37,446 bases of DNA from Thermoplasmata archaeon (lineage in GTDB: Archaea; Thermoplasmatota; Thermoplasmata; Halarchaeoplasmatales; Halarchaeoplasmataceae). The notes under the pieces were generated by a model, which was not told where the DNA came from, searched no databases, and was given only the letters and a program-made list of their open reading frames with translations. Below, in pieces: positions 25,883 through 35,404 of the stretch. The stretch covers positions 1-37,446 of the forward strand of contig PUPH01000034.1 in NCBI GenBank assembly GCA_003553085.1. Reading direction: 5' to 3'. The stretch's first letter is position 1; each line of letters opens with the position of its first letter. The translations under genes and the position numbers were made by a program.

Positions 25883-26890
25883 TCACTCGACCCTGTCGAA
25901 TTCATCGTATATCTCGCCCAACAATTCCTCAACGATATCTTCAAGAGTGATAAGGCCGTCGAACTTTCCTCTTTCATCGACCACTACCCCCATGTGGATA
26001 CGGCTTTTTCTCATCCGCTGGAATACTTCGGTTATATCATCTTGATTCTTCACTAGCATCGGTACCTCTCTTGCATATTCACCCATGGTCCCGATCTCTT
26101 CTCCAAGAAGGTCCTTGCTGTACAAGATACCGATGATCTGGTGGGTTCCATGTTTGGCTACAGGTATCCTGGTAAAACCATGTTCTTTGATGAACTCCAC
26201 TCCCTCGTCCACGGATATTTTTGAGTCTAGTACGAAGCTCTGGTTTTTTGGTACCTTCACCGATCTCACCTTAACATCTCCAAACCAAAACGCCCGGTGG
26301 ACGATGTGCTTCTCTATGGACTTTATCTGACCTTCTTCTTCTAGTATCGATGCCAGATCCCTAACGTCCGATTCGGTCACATGGATCTTCTCGTTCTTGG
26401 TTTCCCCACCGAGCAATCTTATTATCCCATTGGATATCTCACCCAGTGCGATGATCAGAGGATAAAATATCCTTGAAAGATAATAGATAAACGATGCGTT
26501 CTTTATGCTGAAGTGTCTTTTGTTCTTGATCGCGAAGCCCTTGGGGGTGATCTCTGCGAATATGAGTACTAGGATGGTTAGCACACCCACCGCTATGGAT
26601 ATACCGAAATTTCCAAGCAGGTCATAGGCTAATTTTGTAGCTATCGCAGATGCAGTGATGTTGACAAGGTTATTACCTATCAAAATGGTGATTATAGTGC
26701 TATCCATATCGGATCTCAGCTTTATGATTATATCGATGTGTTTCTCGTTATCCATCTTCATCTTCGCTAGATCCACCTTGGATAATGCAGTTATAGCCGT
26801 TTCAGCGCCTGAAAACCGTCCGCTGAGATAGATCAGAACCGCCAGGGAAACCAGATATACAAGATGTATCATATCCATGTTCATACACAT
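25883..26890 (-). CDS. CNNM/HlyC-CorC-like protein (DUF21 + CBS pair)
   Basis: SGAETAITALSKVDL, EITPKGFAIKN, FTRIPVAKHGTHQIIGILYSKDLL, GLITLEDIVEELLGEIYDEFD. Confidence 0.92.
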   Translation of the reverse strand: MCMNMDMIHLVYLVSLAVLIYLSGRFSGAETAITALSKVDLAKMKMDNEKHIDIIIKLRSDMDSTIITILIGNNLVNITASAIATKLAYDLLGNFGISIAVGVLTILVLIFAEITPKGFAIKNKRHFSIKNASFIYYLSRIFYPLIIALGEISNGIIRLLGGETKNEKIHVTESDVRDLASILEEEGQIKSIEKHIVHRAFWFGDVKVRSVKVPKNQSFVLDSKISVDEGVEFIKEHGFTRIPVAKHGTHQIIGILYSKDLLGEEIGTMGEYAREVPMLVKNQDDITEVFQRMRKSRIHMGVVVDERGKFDGLITLEDIVEELLGEIYDEFDRVE

Positions 26891-26906
26891 CTTTCGATCA
26901 TCGTTT

Positions 26907-27650
26907 TCAGGATAATAGTCCTATTAAATATTCTTTGCTCATCTTTAGTGCTTCTAAAGAGCGTCCTTCGATCACCCAATTACCTTCATAGTTAGTTGAT
27001 TTGGATAGAACGTTTGCAAAGTCTATGTTTCCTTCGCCTAATGGCAGGTGTAGGTCATCCTCACCATGGTTATCGTGTATATGTATGTTTACGGGATCGA
27101 ACTCTAGAAAGTCATCCAGCCTTCCAGTCGTGTTTGCATGCCCTATATCAAAACAGAATCCCACGCCGGTTTTTTCTGTGAAATAGCGTATCTCTTCAGG
27201 AGTTATTCCTGTGGTGGGGAAGCACGCCGGCATGTTCTCTAAAGCTATCATGATCCCACTGTCATCGGCCAGTTTTTTGATGGTTATCAACGAATCCAAC
27301 AAAGCATCTTTCGTTCCAGACCATTCTCGTGCCATGGGTGAGTAAAGACCGGGATGTACCGTCAACATCTCACTATCAATCATCACAGACAGATCTATAG
27401 CTTTCCTTATCTCATCTATGGATGCCTTTTTCATGGAACGATTCAAACTGGATATATTTATATCGTTAAAGGGTGCGTGAACTTGGATCTGTAGGTTACT
27501 AGTCGATAAAGTGTCCTGGATCGTTTCTCTGTGGTCCCAACCGTGTTCGGCCTCGGCTAAAAACTCCCAACCTTCGAAACCGTCTTCTATCTTTTTGATC
27601 ACTTCATCGAAAGGTCTAAAGCAAAATAGGGGATTGGATGCTATTATCAT
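26907..27650 (-). CDS. Sugar phosphate isomerase/epimerase-like TIM barrel protein
   Basis: QVHAPFNDINI, MLTVHPGLYSP, ALENMP, GFCFDIGHANTTG, NIHIHDNHGEDDLHLPLGEGNIDF; ATG 27650 gives an ATGA overlap. Confidence 0.87.
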   Translation of the reverse strand: MIIASNPLFCFRPFDEVIKKIEDGFEGWEFLAEAEHGWDHRETIQDTLSTSNLQIQVHAPFNDINISSLNRSMKKASIDEIRKAIDLSVMIDSEMLTVHPGLYSPMAREWSGTKDALLDSLITIKKLADDSGIMIALENMPACFPTTGITPEEIRYFTEKTGVGFCFDIGHANTTGRLDDFLEFDPVNIHIHDNHGEDDLHLPLGEGNIDFANVLSKSTNYEGNWVIEGRSLEALKMSKEYLIGLLS

Positions 27651-28039
27651 CGAGATACCTCTGTACAAGTCAACTCTTCGATGACTCCTTTGATCCTCTC
27701 CGAAGTGATTTTTACAGTTATCCCGCCCAGTGGCTGCTTGCCCTGGAAAAAGTTGACCCGTCTACTGCAGGAAGCCTGTTTGGAAAGAACGAACTCACAT
27801 GTGTCGGAACTTACATGTGCCATCATGTGCATCCTGGCCGTATCTCTGATCTTCAGATCACGAAGAATTTCTGAAAATCTGTAAAGAGATCTAGTATCTC
27901 CTATCACCATATCATCTTGTATGTCCCAATCTGCCTCTGGGAACAATTTGCTAAGGCATGATACCAATATCTTATAGTCCTCAGTGGGATAGATCGGTGC
28001 CCGTATCTCCGCCCGATAGTCTGATGTTTCCGATTCCAT
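27647..28039 (-). CDS. PF01877-type RNA-binding/UPF0201-like protein
   Basis: AEIRAPIYPTEDYKILVSCLSKLFP; FVLSKQASCSRRVNFFQGKQPLGGITVKI. Confidence 0.7.
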   Translation of the reverse strand: MESETSDYRAEIRAPIYPTEDYKILVSCLSKLFPEADWDIQDDMVIGDTRSLYRFSEILRDLKIRDTARMHMMAHVSSDTCEFVLSKQASCSRRVNFFQGKQPLGGITVKITSERIKGVIEELTCTEVSR

Positions 28040-28077
28040 CGAATATGAACTCCTCGTTCATGTATATATAGATTGAC

Positions 28078-29073
28078 CTACTTATTACCCTTTAACATAT
28101 CATCCACCCTCGTTAGGATCTCTGGTGTGATCTGCCGTACATCCTGTTCTTTTGCTGCCCTGTTATAGAGTTCGAAAAAGTTGAGGGGACCCTTCACAAG
28201 ACCTACTATTTCATCCCTGGAAACTTCGTTCGATAGATCCATGATCTTTACCATCCTTCCCGATAAAAAATGTCCGGGTGGGAGACCTCTGCCCCTTTCA
28301 TCCATTGTGAATCCGTTGTACGATCTGGCTATTTCTTCCTGAGTTCCAGAGAGTATATCATCCAATAGTCTTTCAAGCATATCGAAGAGGTCGTCCATGG
28401 CCCCCTCATATTCCGAGATGAGTTCGTTGTGTTCCTCATCACCTTCCACCTTTGTTATCGCTTGTGGAGAACAGAAAGCATTAGCTAGCCCTTCACCCAC
28501 CAGATACGTAAGAAGGTTTACCATATGTTTTTTCCTGGGATCTACTGAAGATCTCAGCCCCTCGATCAGAGGGTCTTTACTCCACCAGTACTCCGCACCC
28601 ATATGATGGAGTTCGTGAGAAAATGTATCTGGCGAGATAGCTGATGCATCAAAGTATACCAGGGATAGATAGACAGTCCCATTACGGAACATCCCTCCGT
28701 TGAAACCGTCGATGGTCACTATCATGACGGGATCCAGGTATGTATCATCGGGTAAATACTCCAAAGCATCCTCTTGTGCACTTTCCCAATCGTAATTTTT
28801 TATCTCTCTTATAGCGGTACGCATCCTGTCTGGTTCCCCGAGTGCTTTTTTAAGACCGAAGTGGATCTTCTCCTCCCAGAGGTTTAGGTCGGAACGAGGT
28901 TTCTCCGGCAGTGCCTTCAATATCCCTCTGAATCTTTCCTGCCGCTCGGGTACCCAGTCATACGCATCGAGCCATCTTTGAATGTCCGGATGTGATATCA
29001 CATCTGAAGCGCTCTCTAGGTCACCTTCCAACTTATCGAGCAATAGTGAAACACCCTCGGTTCTAACTTTCAT
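28078..29073 (-). CDS. Putative zinc metallopeptidase (DUF5700/DUF2268-like zincin)
   Basis: HExxH motif in SPDTFSHELHHMGAEYWW. Confidence 0.7.
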   Translation of the reverse strand: MKVRTEGVSLLLDKLEGDLESASDVISHPDIQRWLDAYDWVPERQERFRGILKALPEKPRSDLNLWEEKIHFGLKKALGEPDRMRTAIREIKNYDWESAQEDALEYLPDDTYLDPVMIVTIDGFNGGMFRNGTVYLSLVYFDASAISPDTFSHELHHMGAEYWWSKDPLIEGLRSSVDPRKKHMVNLLTYLVGEGLANAFCSPQAITKVEGDEEHNELISEYEGAMDDLFDMLERLLDDILSGTQEEIARSYNGFTMDERGRGLPPGHFLSGRMVKIMDLSNEVSRDEIVGLVKGPLNFFELYNRAAKEQDVRQITPEILTRVDDMLKGNK

Positions 29074-29153
29074 GTTTCCAAATATATCTACGACGATAAA
29101 TAACCTTTTCCTGAGTCAAGAGATCCGAATGTGCTATTGAATCTTAATTAACA

Positions 29154-29765
29154 CTATCCATCAATCTCGGTGTAAAGTACAGCTGATATGGCGGTTCCGG
29201 GCATGGGGTTGTACCATTTACCTTCGATCTCGAGTAGAAATAGGTCGTCAAAATCTCCTAGGTCCGCCACCCAATAGATGGGAGAATCCTCATCGACTGT
29301 AGCGTCCCAATCGAGTATTATCGTGCACATATCACTGATATCGCCCTGGAAGTATTCACTATCGTTCAACATCTCCATGATCTCTTCAGACTGTGTTCTA
29401 TTGTCTTCTTCCATATCTTCGAGGTAGATCAGCTCTTCTATCTCGTATGACTCCACATATGCTTCCCCATCATCTATGGCGGACTTCATATCCTCTAGAT
29501 ACTCCTTGAATTCTTCTTCTTCCATCGGGATCTCTTCGAATACATCGTCGCTCAAGAATTCGTTATCCACCAACAACTCCATAAATAACTCTCCATCCTT
29601 GTTATTGATACTTTCGACGAAAGAACTCATCAGCGCTTCTGGAGTTCCAGAAGTATCGTCTTCAACACATCCGGATGTTAACAATACTGTGATGAGAAGT
29701 GTTACCATAACCACGCAACTCAGAAGCTTATCCATTCCTTTCATTTCGGGCATTTTAGATTTCAA
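29154..29765 (-). CDS. Hypothetical lipoprotein
   Basis: Hydrophobic N-terminus ending LLTSGCVED (lipobox-like); acidic remainder. Confidence 0.65.
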   Translation of the reverse strand: MKSKMPEMKGMDKLLSCVVMVTLLITVLLTSGCVEDDTSGTPEALMSSFVESINNKDGELFMELLVDNEFLSDDVFEEIPMEEEEFKEYLEDMKSAIDDGEAYVESYEIEELIYLEDMEEDNRTQSEEIMEMLNDSEYFQGDISDMCTIILDWDATVDEDSPIYWVADLGDFDDLFLLEIEGKWYNPMPGTAISAVLYTEIDG

Positions 29766-29896
29766 ATCAAACCACGATTACAAGATGGGGGGGTCATCAC
29801 TAATAAACCTATTTGATTTTGAACTATACATATTTTGAAAAAATAAAAAGCGAGTTCAAAGTAGAGGAGACTTGAATATGAATTTCATCTTATAGA

Positions 29897-31318
29897 TCAC
29901 AACATACCTTTACGATTCATTTCGACCAGATAGCTATCAGCCGATCGCCAGTCGTCAGCAGCATGGTTGAACAGTACGGTAGCCCTTTCCTGGGCTTCGT
30001 GCACCACTTCTTCCTCATCTATATGAACGAACTCCCCGTCAAGTAATACTATCTTTCCGCCGATGATGACATTATCCGCCTGATGGGTAGAATACGCAAG
30101 GTTAGGGACGTAATTGTGGAATGGAATATCAACAGAGGGGGTCTGATGTGTCTTCGATAGATCGACCATAATCATATCGGCTAACTTACCCTCTTTGATA
30201 GATCCTATCTTATCGTCCATACCTAATACTTCTGCTCCACCTTTACAGCCCAACCTCAGAGTTTCCCACGCTGGTAGAAGGGTCGGGTCTTTGTACATGG
30301 TCTTTGTGAGAACAGATATGGTCCTCATCTCTCTGAACATGTTGTGGGTTCCGGGACCGGGAGCCTGATCCGTGCCCAGGCCAACGGAACCACCGGAGGA
30401 TAAATGATCCCACACCGGAGGTACCATCCCATCTATCATGGCTATGGAACTAGGGCAGCCTACCATCCCTACATCGCTTTTGACCAGAAGTCCTCTCTCC
30501 TTTTTAGTCGTATCATGGCAGTGTACAGCTATCAGATCGGAATCCAGCATATCCCATCCATCCAACACATCCACAGTACTCTTCTCGTATCTACCGTACA
30601 CCTGTAACCGCTCACGTTCCCCCTGGGCAACGTGCATGTGGATCTTACAATCACGCTCTTTCGCCTTCTCTTTGACCTTCAGCATCGTTTCAGAGGATAC
30701 CATATCAAGGGCCTGAGGGCCGTACAGGATGTCCACAGATCCTGAGTCCTTATATGATTCATACAGTTCATCGGTCCTTTTCAAAAGTGCCGATCCTTTA
30801 TCAGGGTCCAGCTCGTACAGATCCTTTGGGCCTAATCGCGTCCTCTCGGATACCACTTCGTTGATGGTCTCCGCTGCGGCCACACGTACGCCGAAGGGTT
30901 CGTACACCTCCTCTATCAGCACTCTAACATCGCTTGAATACTCTCCAAATGTGGTTATACCTGATCTAAGACCCTCTAATACCCCCAGCTTCGATCCGAT
31001 GATGATATCATCCATCTTCATCCTCCTTGTAAGGGGTGCTAACGCCTTATTCATCCATTCGATCTCAGGAACATCCTGGGCTCCTCCTCTCAAGATAGTC
31101 AAACCCGTGTGTGTATGCGCGTTGACCAAACCAGGCATGGTGACGTGACCGCTGCCGTCGATCACCCGTTCTACGCCCTCCAGGTCTATATCTGCAGTTT
31201 TTCCTACCCATTCTATGCGTTCGGTAAAACGAACAGCGCCGTCATCTATTATACCCAATCCATCTCCTTCAAAGGTCAACAGCTTCGTATCGATTATCGC
31301 GGACTCCATGGATATCAC
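29897..31318 (-). CDS. Amidohydrolase: MTA/SAH or 5'-deoxyadenosine deaminase family
   Basis: VNAHTHTGLTILRGGAQD, CKIHMHVAQGERER, VGLGTDQAPGPGTHNMFREMR, GSIKEGKLADMIMVDL. Confidence 0.88.
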   Translation of the reverse strand: MISMESAIIDTKLLTFEGDGLGIIDDGAVRFTERIEWVGKTADIDLEGVERVIDGSGHVTMPGLVNAHTHTGLTILRGGAQDVPEIEWMNKALAPLTRRMKMDDIIIGSKLGVLEGLRSGITTFGEYSSDVRVLIEEVYEPFGVRVAAAETINEVVSERTRLGPKDLYELDPDKGSALLKRTDELYESYKDSGSVDILYGPQALDMVSSETMLKVKEKAKERDCKIHMHVAQGERERLQVYGRYEKSTVDVLDGWDMLDSDLIAVHCHDTTKKERGLLVKSDVGMVGCPSSIAMIDGMVPPVWDHLSSGGSVGLGTDQAPGPGTHNMFREMRTISVLTKTMYKDPTLLPAWETLRLGCKGGAEVLGMDDKIGSIKEGKLADMIMVDLSKTHQTPSVDIPFHNYVPNLAYSTHQADNVIIGGKIVLLDGEFVHIDEEEVVHEAQERATVLFNHAADDWRSADSYLVEMNRKGML

Positions 31319-31354
31319 GGTTATAACTACACGATAATATTAAGACCTTTTCAG

Positions 31355-32065
31355 TCATAAGTTCATGAGTTCTTTCCTAATATCTTTTGGTGCCTTCTCC
31401 AACGCATACCTGAAAACGACTCGAGGGATCTCGTCAACGTTCTCTTTTAAATAATCGTAAACCTCATCCGGATAACTCAGGTATGCATATTTGAGCAGCC
31501 AACCGACACCTTTCTGCACATGAATCTCATCATCATCCTTCAATCTACCTACTACCTTCAACACCTTCTCCCAACTGAAATGAACAGAGAAACTCCTAGA
31601 TGATCTGAGTAAGCTGACTGGTGCCGCTCTTCTAACGAACGTTTTTGATGAATCACACCACCGCAAAACGTTCTTGAATAACTGGGGATGCTTCTCCAAC
31701 ATAGGGTTCAGAACTCTATAGCAGAGAACGTCACACTGTCCCCAGGTGTGTATGTGCTCGTACAACCACCTTTCATAGTATCCCATATATCGTAGTTCAT
31801 ACATCTGCTTCCTTTTGATCCATCTAGTCACCAACCAAAGGTAACTCCATCTACCTTCATCGACCAAGGAGTCGAAAACGTCGATCAACCCCTCCTCTGG
31901 TAGGTTATTGTAAACCATCCTGGCGATCTTATCCATATCTGATGAAGCCTCGATCTCTCTATCTATGACATCTTTGATTTGAGCTACTCGAGACGAAACA
32001 TCCATAGATTCGCCAACAGATTCAGGTAGTATAACTGTTTCTAAAGGGAGATGGAAAACGCCCAT
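31355..32065 (-). CDS. DNA alkylation repeat (AlkD/HEAT-like) protein
   Basis: WSYLWLVTRWIKRKQM, WCDSSKTFVRRAAPVSLL, VQKGVGWLLKYAYLSYPDEVYDYL. ATG 32065 preferred because the longer ORF overlaps the divergent PAP2 gene. Confidence 0.8.
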   Translation of the reverse strand: MGVFHLPLETVILPESVGESMDVSSRVAQIKDVIDREIEASSDMDKIARMVYNNLPEEGLIDVFDSLVDEGRWSYLWLVTRWIKRKQMYELRYMGYYERWLYEHIHTWGQCDVLCYRVLNPMLEKHPQLFKNVLRWCDSSKTFVRRAAPVSLLRSSRSFSVHFSWEKVLKVVGRLKDDDEIHVQKGVGWLLKYAYLSYPDEVYDYLKENVDEIPRVVFRYALEKAPKDIRKELMNL

Positions 32066-32090
32066 CCTAATCTTTATATCGGGATAATGA

Positions 32091-33332
32091 ATGATGGGTT
32101 CGTCGTTTGAGATCGATGAAACCATGAATAAAGAGGAACTTTTCAAGCTACTTGGAGCCGTAGCGGCTTTCGCCTCGGTGACGTTCTTGATCGATGAGTA
32201 TATGATCAGTATCATTCCGAAATACCGGATCCCCGTTCTCAACGACATACTGGTATTTTTCGAGATTTTGAGCGTTTCGGTGATATGTACCATCCTCCTA
32301 TGTATCATACTTGGGATAGCTTTTTGGAAAAAGAACGAAGAACGGTGGCTTCCTTTTCTTTTTTTATCCATAGGTCTGAGTGCGGTGGTAGCCATAGGTA
32401 TCCAGCATCTTTTCGCGAGACCACGGCCAGAGGATATAGGGCTGGTAGGTGTAACACTACGACTATGGAGATACTCATTCCCCAGCGGTCACACCGCAGT
32501 GGCTTTTTCCGCAGTACCTATCTTACTTAAGGTACTTCCTAAATTCAAACTCCTATGGTTTGGATTTGCAACTACCGTGGCAATATCTAGGGTGTATTTA
32601 GGTGCCCATTACATCAGCGATGTCATCTTCGGTGCCATCATCGGATATCTCATCGGGATGTCTATGTTGAATTACGAGGTGGCCGTTAAAGACCGAGAAG
32701 TGCGAAGACAGCTATTTCATGCCGCTATGGGGGTCTTCCTCGTCATATCGATCTACAGAGGTTTTTTCGATCAGATCGGTTCATACCCACCTCTGAGTTC
32801 ACTTTATTTTATACCCGCGACCTCCAGAACTATCCTATCGATCCTCATGATCGGTGCTGTCTTGATATACACATCCATGAAGATGGACATACCGATAATA
32901 TCGTGGTTTTTGGACCACTTTGAAAGACCGAGATTGAGGGAAGATTTTCCCGGCAAAGGTTGTTTTTTCTTCTTTGTAGGTGCCTTTATCATCTCACTTA
33001 TCTTCGATAATAGTATAGTCGCCGCGTCATTACTCATACTTGCCATCGGTGACTCAACCTCCCACTTGATCGGTGCTAGATTCGGTAAAATTAAACATCC
33101 ATTTAGCCGTGACAAAAATATCGAGGGTAACATCGCGGGGGCTCTGTTGAGCGGTTTGTTAGTCTCGATCATACTCCATCCCGTTATCGCTTTCACCACC
33201 TCATTTATCGTGATGTTCGTGGAAGGCATATACTTCACAGGGATATTTGAAAAATTGAACGAGGATAATCTCACCATACCCATATTATCTGCGGTACTGA
33301 TCTTTATTCTCGATCATCTGATCGCCATATGA
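32091..33332 (+). CDS. PAP2 phosphatase fused to dolichol/diacylglycerol kinase-like (CTP-dependent) membrane domain
   Basis: PAP2 motifs FARPRPED, FPSGHTA, SRVYLGAHYISD; C-terminal VRRQLFHAAMG ... AIGDSTSHLIGARFGKIKHPFSRDKNIEGNIAG. Confidence 0.85.
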   Translation: MMGSSFEIDETMNKEELFKLLGAVAAFASVTFLIDEYMISIIPKYRIPVLNDILVFFEILSVSVICTILLCIILGIAFWKKNEERWLPFLFLSIGLSAVVAIGIQHLFARPRPEDIGLVGVTLRLWRYSFPSGHTAVAFSAVPILLKVLPKFKLLWFGFATTVAISRVYLGAHYISDVIFGAIIGYLIGMSMLNYEVAVKDREVRRQLFHAAMGVFLVISIYRGFFDQIGSYPPLSSLYFIPATSRTILSILMIGAVLIYTSMKMDIPIISWFLDHFERPRLREDFPGKGCFFFFVGAFIISLIFDNSIVAASLLILAIGDSTSHLIGARFGKIKHPFSRDKNIEGNIAGALLSGLLVSIILHPVIAFTTSFIVMFVEGIYFTGIFEKLNEDNLTIPILSAVLIFILDHLIAI

Positions 33333-33413
33333 GCACGGGTATCGATCATCCCTTGTAGAAAGATACCTTTTACATCGAATCTTTATATACTCCGTTGACC
33401 ATGATCAGCACTG

Positions 33414-34028
33414 ATGAAAGGTTGCAGTATTATCCTATTTGACGATTTTGAAACACTAGATGCCTTCGGTCCGGTCGAGATAATCGGAAATATTTCATTG
33501 TTCTCCGAGGAAGATATCGATATCTCTTTTTATTCTTTATCAGGTGGAGTCATCACCAGCGCTCAAAGCGTAAAGGTGATGACACAACATATCACGGATA
33601 TCAAAAAGGGGGGTGCATTACTCATACCCGGCGGATATGGAGTCAGAAGAGAACTCGATAATGAAGATATGATCCTCTTCCTAAGATCGATTGTAGAAGA
33701 CGTGGACCACGTTCTGACAGTTTGTACGGGTTCCGTTCTATTAGCCAAAACGGGACATCTGGACGGTAGGAGGGCTACATCGAACAAGATGGTATTCGAC
33801 TGGGTTACTGAACAAGGTCATGAGGTGGATTGGGTACCCGATGCTAGGTGGGTTAAAGACGGTAAATTCTACACCTCATCCGGCGTCACAGCAGGTATGG
33901 ATATGACTCTAGATTTCGTGAAAGATACCTTCGATATGGAGACCGCTGAAAGGATCGCTGAATATATGGAGTATCTCTGGAACAAAAACAAATATCTCGA
34001 TCCATTTTACAAGGTTCATAAAGGTTAA
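33414..34028 (+). CDS. DJ-1/PfpI family protein (class I GATase-like)
   Basis: LFDDFETLDAFGPVEI, LLIPGGYG, LTVCTGSVLLAKTGHLDGRRATSN, TSSGVTAGMDMTLDFV. Confidence 0.9.
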   Translation: MKGCSIILFDDFETLDAFGPVEIIGNISLFSEEDIDISFYSLSGGVITSAQSVKVMTQHITDIKKGGALLIPGGYGVRRELDNEDMILFLRSIVEDVDHVLTVCTGSVLLAKTGHLDGRRATSNKMVFDWVTEQGHEVDWVPDARWVKDGKFYTSSGVTAGMDMTLDFVKDTFDMETAERIAEYMEYLWNKNKYLDPFYKVHKG

Positions 34029-34060
34029 TAGATAGTTAGACATCTCGGTGAATGGAATAA

Positions 34061-35320
34061 ATGGAGACACACGGTAAACCAAACAACATAATCCTGATAA
34101 CCATCGATTCTCTGCGGTGGGATACTCTGCCCAAGATGCCCGAGTTATGGTCTATGGCCAAGGAGAACGCTTACTTCACCAGAGCATACACCAACGGTCC
34201 ATCGACTCCGTTCTCTTTTCCCAGTATATTCAGTCTTAACTACGATCCCATGAAAGAAAGGATCAGGATAAGAGAACCCACCCTTGCAGGATACCTGAGG
34301 GGTAAAGGATATCGCACAGCGGGTATCGTAGCCAGTAATCCATATATTTCTTCACTCTCAGGATATCAGAATGGTTTTGATCACTTCAACGACCACATCA
34401 GCACTGCTGGAAGGGAAGTAAAAGGAGAATTATGGAGATATCTGCAGAGGCTTCCTGACTGCGTTCAAAATCTTAGAGACATACACCGTTGGTACTTCAA
34501 GCAGGATGTAACATCTTCTTTGAGCGCTGAGGTGGTCACCGAGGAATCGATAGATCTTATATCTACATCCAGACGACCTTTTTTCATCTGGATACATTAT
34601 ATGGATACCCATTACCCATACACACCTCCGAGAGAATATTCAGAATATTCTATATCTGAGATAGCTGAATTGAATAACTTTAGAAAAAAAAGAGAAGCAG
34701 ATGATTCAAAGGAGACAAGGATGCAGGTCGAGCGTCTGAAAGTACTTTATGAGGACTCCGCAAGGTGGTTAGATGAGAAACTATCAGATCTGTTCGCATA
34801 CCTTGAGCAGAGTGGCCTTTGGGAGAACACTGATATGCTCGTAACTTCAGATCACGGAGAGGGATTCGGTGAGCATGGTTTTCTAGGCCATCCGTCTCAA
34901 CTGTACCAGGAGGTGGTGAAGATCCCTCTGGTCGTGAAAAAAGAAGGGCTCTTTGGAAAACATGATGAACTTGTGGAAACCCGCGATATACCATCCATGC
35001 TCTCCTATTCTGGTTGCGAAATTGATAAAACAGGAGACAAGGGGATCATACCGCTCAGAGCTAGACATGCCGGTGGAAGAAGCTGCATGAGGAAGGGGAT
35101 CAATCTGATAAGCGATCCTGAAAGTCTTGATTACGGCATCTGGGGTTTTGCTACAGAGAAGTACAAATTCATCTTCGATGAGGAACGGGATGAAGTTGAG
35201 CTTTACGACCTGGAAACAGATCCAGGAGAAAAAAAGGACATATCTATGGTTGAAGATGCGGTTGTATCAAAGTTTTTAAAGATGATTCTAGGATCTGGAG
35301 CTTTTTCATCTGGAAAATGA
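34061..35320 (+). CDS. Sulfatase-fold (alkaline phosphatase superfamily) hydrolase
   Basis: NIILITIDSLRWDTL, FIWIHYMDTHYPYTPP, LVTSDHGEGFGEHGFLGHPSQLYQEVVKIPLVV, ELYDLETDPGEKKD. Confidence 0.9.
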   Translation: METHGKPNNIILITIDSLRWDTLPKMPELWSMAKENAYFTRAYTNGPSTPFSFPSIFSLNYDPMKERIRIREPTLAGYLRGKGYRTAGIVASNPYISSLSGYQNGFDHFNDHISTAGREVKGELWRYLQRLPDCVQNLRDIHRWYFKQDVTSSLSAEVVTEESIDLISTSRRPFFIWIHYMDTHYPYTPPREYSEYSISEIAELNNFRKKREADDSKETRMQVERLKVLYEDSARWLDEKLSDLFAYLEQSGLWENTDMLVTSDHGEGFGEHGFLGHPSQLYQEVVKIPLVVKKEGLFGKHDELVETRDIPSMLSYSGCEIDKTGDKGIIPLRARHAGGRSCMRKGINLISDPESLDYGIWGFATEKYKFIFDEERDEVELYDLETDPGEKKDISMVEDAVVSKFLKMILGSGAFSSGK

Positions 35321-35346
35321 ACGAAGAAGATATAAAAAAAGAAAAC

Positions 35347-35376
35347 ATTGGCCGAGTATAACAGCCAATTAGTTTT
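35347..35376 (+). terminator. Possible intrinsic terminator (attggc...gccaat followed by T-run)
   Basis: 6-bp inverted repeat then TTAGTTTTTT, between the convergent sulfatase and Q/P-repeat genes. Confidence 0.35.
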
Positions 35377-35404
35377 TTATATCAATTCTAGGTTCTAAGA
35401 ATGT

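Noticed and set aside
32066-32395. N-terminal extension of the AlkD-like ORF (31355..32395)
   Set aside because: Overlaps the start of the divergent PAP2-kinase gene; the DNA-alkylation-repeat similarity begins downstream and ATG at 32065 is a natural start.
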